From the NCBI RefSeq assembly GCF_011075055.1, contig NC_058154.1, forward strand, positions 10,610,475 through 10,674,474: 64,000 nt of DNA, in the 5' to 3' direction. How positions within the stretch are numbered: the stretch's first letter is position 1; each line of letters begins with the position of its first letter. This stretch comes from Mangifera indica (taxonomy: Eukaryota > Streptophyta > Magnoliopsida > Sapindales > Anacardiaceae). Under the pieces are notes generated by a model, which searched no databases, was not told the DNA's origin, and was given only the letters and a program-made list of their open reading frames with translations. Below are positions 63,184 through 64,000 of this stretch, one piece after another. The translations under genes were made by a program, and so were the position numbers.

Positions 63184-64000
63184 TATTAGGCCAAAATACT
63201 ATTTTTTATCTAAGTTTTAATATAAAAATAAATATATATTCTTAAAATTTTAAAAATTTAAATACTTATTCATAGGTTAACATTTGTTAGAGGCAAGAAT
63301 AAAATCGTCATTTTATTATCAAACCCTAGAAGCCTAAAAACTTATATCATTTTCTTCTATAGTTTGAAAAACTAATAATTTTTCTCAGTATTAAGTTTTG
63401 ACAAAAATAACTTGCCCCTCTGGGGTTTCAAAATCTTCTTTCCATTTTTTCGATGATTGGCTCTAACCGAGCCATCTTTTTCCTCCATTATTGACGATTG
63501 ATGACAACACTTTACTGACTCTGCTGACAATAAAAGCAAATGAGACGACAAAGGCTTCTTCTAGACGATTAATCCTTTGTTGTCTAAAAGTGACGAATGC
63601 TTTGTCTAAATAACGAATCCTTCATCATCCAAAAGCAATGAAGGCTATGTTGATGCTTCATCGAAGGCTGTCACTTTTAGATGACGAAGCTTCATCCTTC
63701 ATCAATGTTTTTGGATGACGAAGTGTCATCCTTTGACATATGAAGCCTTCATCCATTGAACCACATCCAACCATGGTCTGTTGAGCCACTTGAAATGAAA
63801 CAAAGTTTGTGGTAGGTGAAAAAGTTTTAAAAAGTTTGTGAGGTTAGTTGCAAACAAAAAATTGAAATGTATACAATCCTAAAGCTAGGGGGAAAAGTGA
63901 ATATTTCAAAATTTGATTTTAGGAAAAATGATTAATTTTTCAAATCCAGAGAGGAAAATAACATAAATTTTTAAGATTTTAGGATTTAATGATAAAATAA
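63184..64000. mobile_element. Left part of an ACCCAAG-family foldback element, truncated by the window edge
   Basis: It starts with the family end (AGGCCAAAATACTATTTTTT then ATCTAAG). From 63510 to 63760 there is an island of short direct and inverted words (TTCATC, GACGAAG, TTTTGGATGACGAAG) resembling the hairpin core at 38.6 kb. The right end is outside the window. Confidence 0.4.

Larger units (their letters stand above)
58510..64000. other. Gene-free, AT-rich right flank with stacked small repeats
   Basis: No gene recognised. Contents: a CT/TCTCTT-rich stretch 58510-58700 upstream of the WD40 gene; a repeat end near 58977; 59740-59980 and 60440-60840, built from reiterated units with TTACTTAAATTATCATTTG and TGAATCGATCACACTAAACA; MITE copy 3; end motifs of the ACCCAAG family at 62331 and 63184; and a short-repeat island rich in GACGAAG words at 63500-63760. 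Confidence 0.5.

Noticed and set aside
1..64000. Search by eye for CRISPR arrays, rRNA, tRNA, phage-like or bacterial defence systems
   Set aside because: Nothing with regular spacers, rRNA cores or a tRNA cloverleaf was seen. The TATCAGAGCC at 699-708 is a retrotransposon primer site and not a tRNA gene.

Overview
This is nuclear DNA from a flowering plant, most likely a eudicot. The genes are split by many short GT-AG introns. The proteins read as plant housekeeping families. Intergenic DNA is very AT-rich, full of microsatellites and small transposon remnants, and a short plant-type telomeric tract (TTTAGGG) is present. The species cannot be named from the sequence alone. Five protein-coding genes can be reconstructed exon by exon: NUG2 nucleolar GTPase (minus strand, running off the left edge), an LRRC40-type leucine-rich repeat protein (plus, 6.5-14.9 kb), an RCC1-repeat protein (plus, 19.1-22.8 kb), a CBSX5-type CBS-domain protein (minus, 27.3-28.9 kb) and a WD40-repeat protein (minus, 52.7-58.1 kb). 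In the four complete genes the exons add up to an uninterrupted frame (582, 488, 408 and 930 codons).

The 29-52 kb stretch is a gene graveyard. It holds relics of Ty3/gypsy and Ty1/copia retrotransposons, at least three members of a Harbinger-like MITE family (one inside the copia relic, one more beyond 52 kb), and three decayed plant genes. These are a TSJT1-like (DUF3700, YGL/LRDR-type) fragment, a multi-exon BRX1 ribosome-biogenesis pseudogene with frameshifts, a lost exon and a 540-bp tandem duplication, and a protochlorophyllide-reductase fragment.

From memory, Arabidopsis carries LRR, RCC1, TSJT1-like, BRX1 and WD40 genes in this same order at about At3g15410 to At3g15470. If so, the window is an ancient collinear block in which two neighbouring members died while the flanking genes survived, as expected from fractionation after genome duplication.

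The other clear result is a complete 429-bp TRIM retrotransposon (two 141-bp LTRs, tRNA-Met primer site, GATTC target duplication) inside a NUG2 intron. I found no CRISPR array, rRNA or convincing tRNA gene, and no sign of a bacterial-style system.
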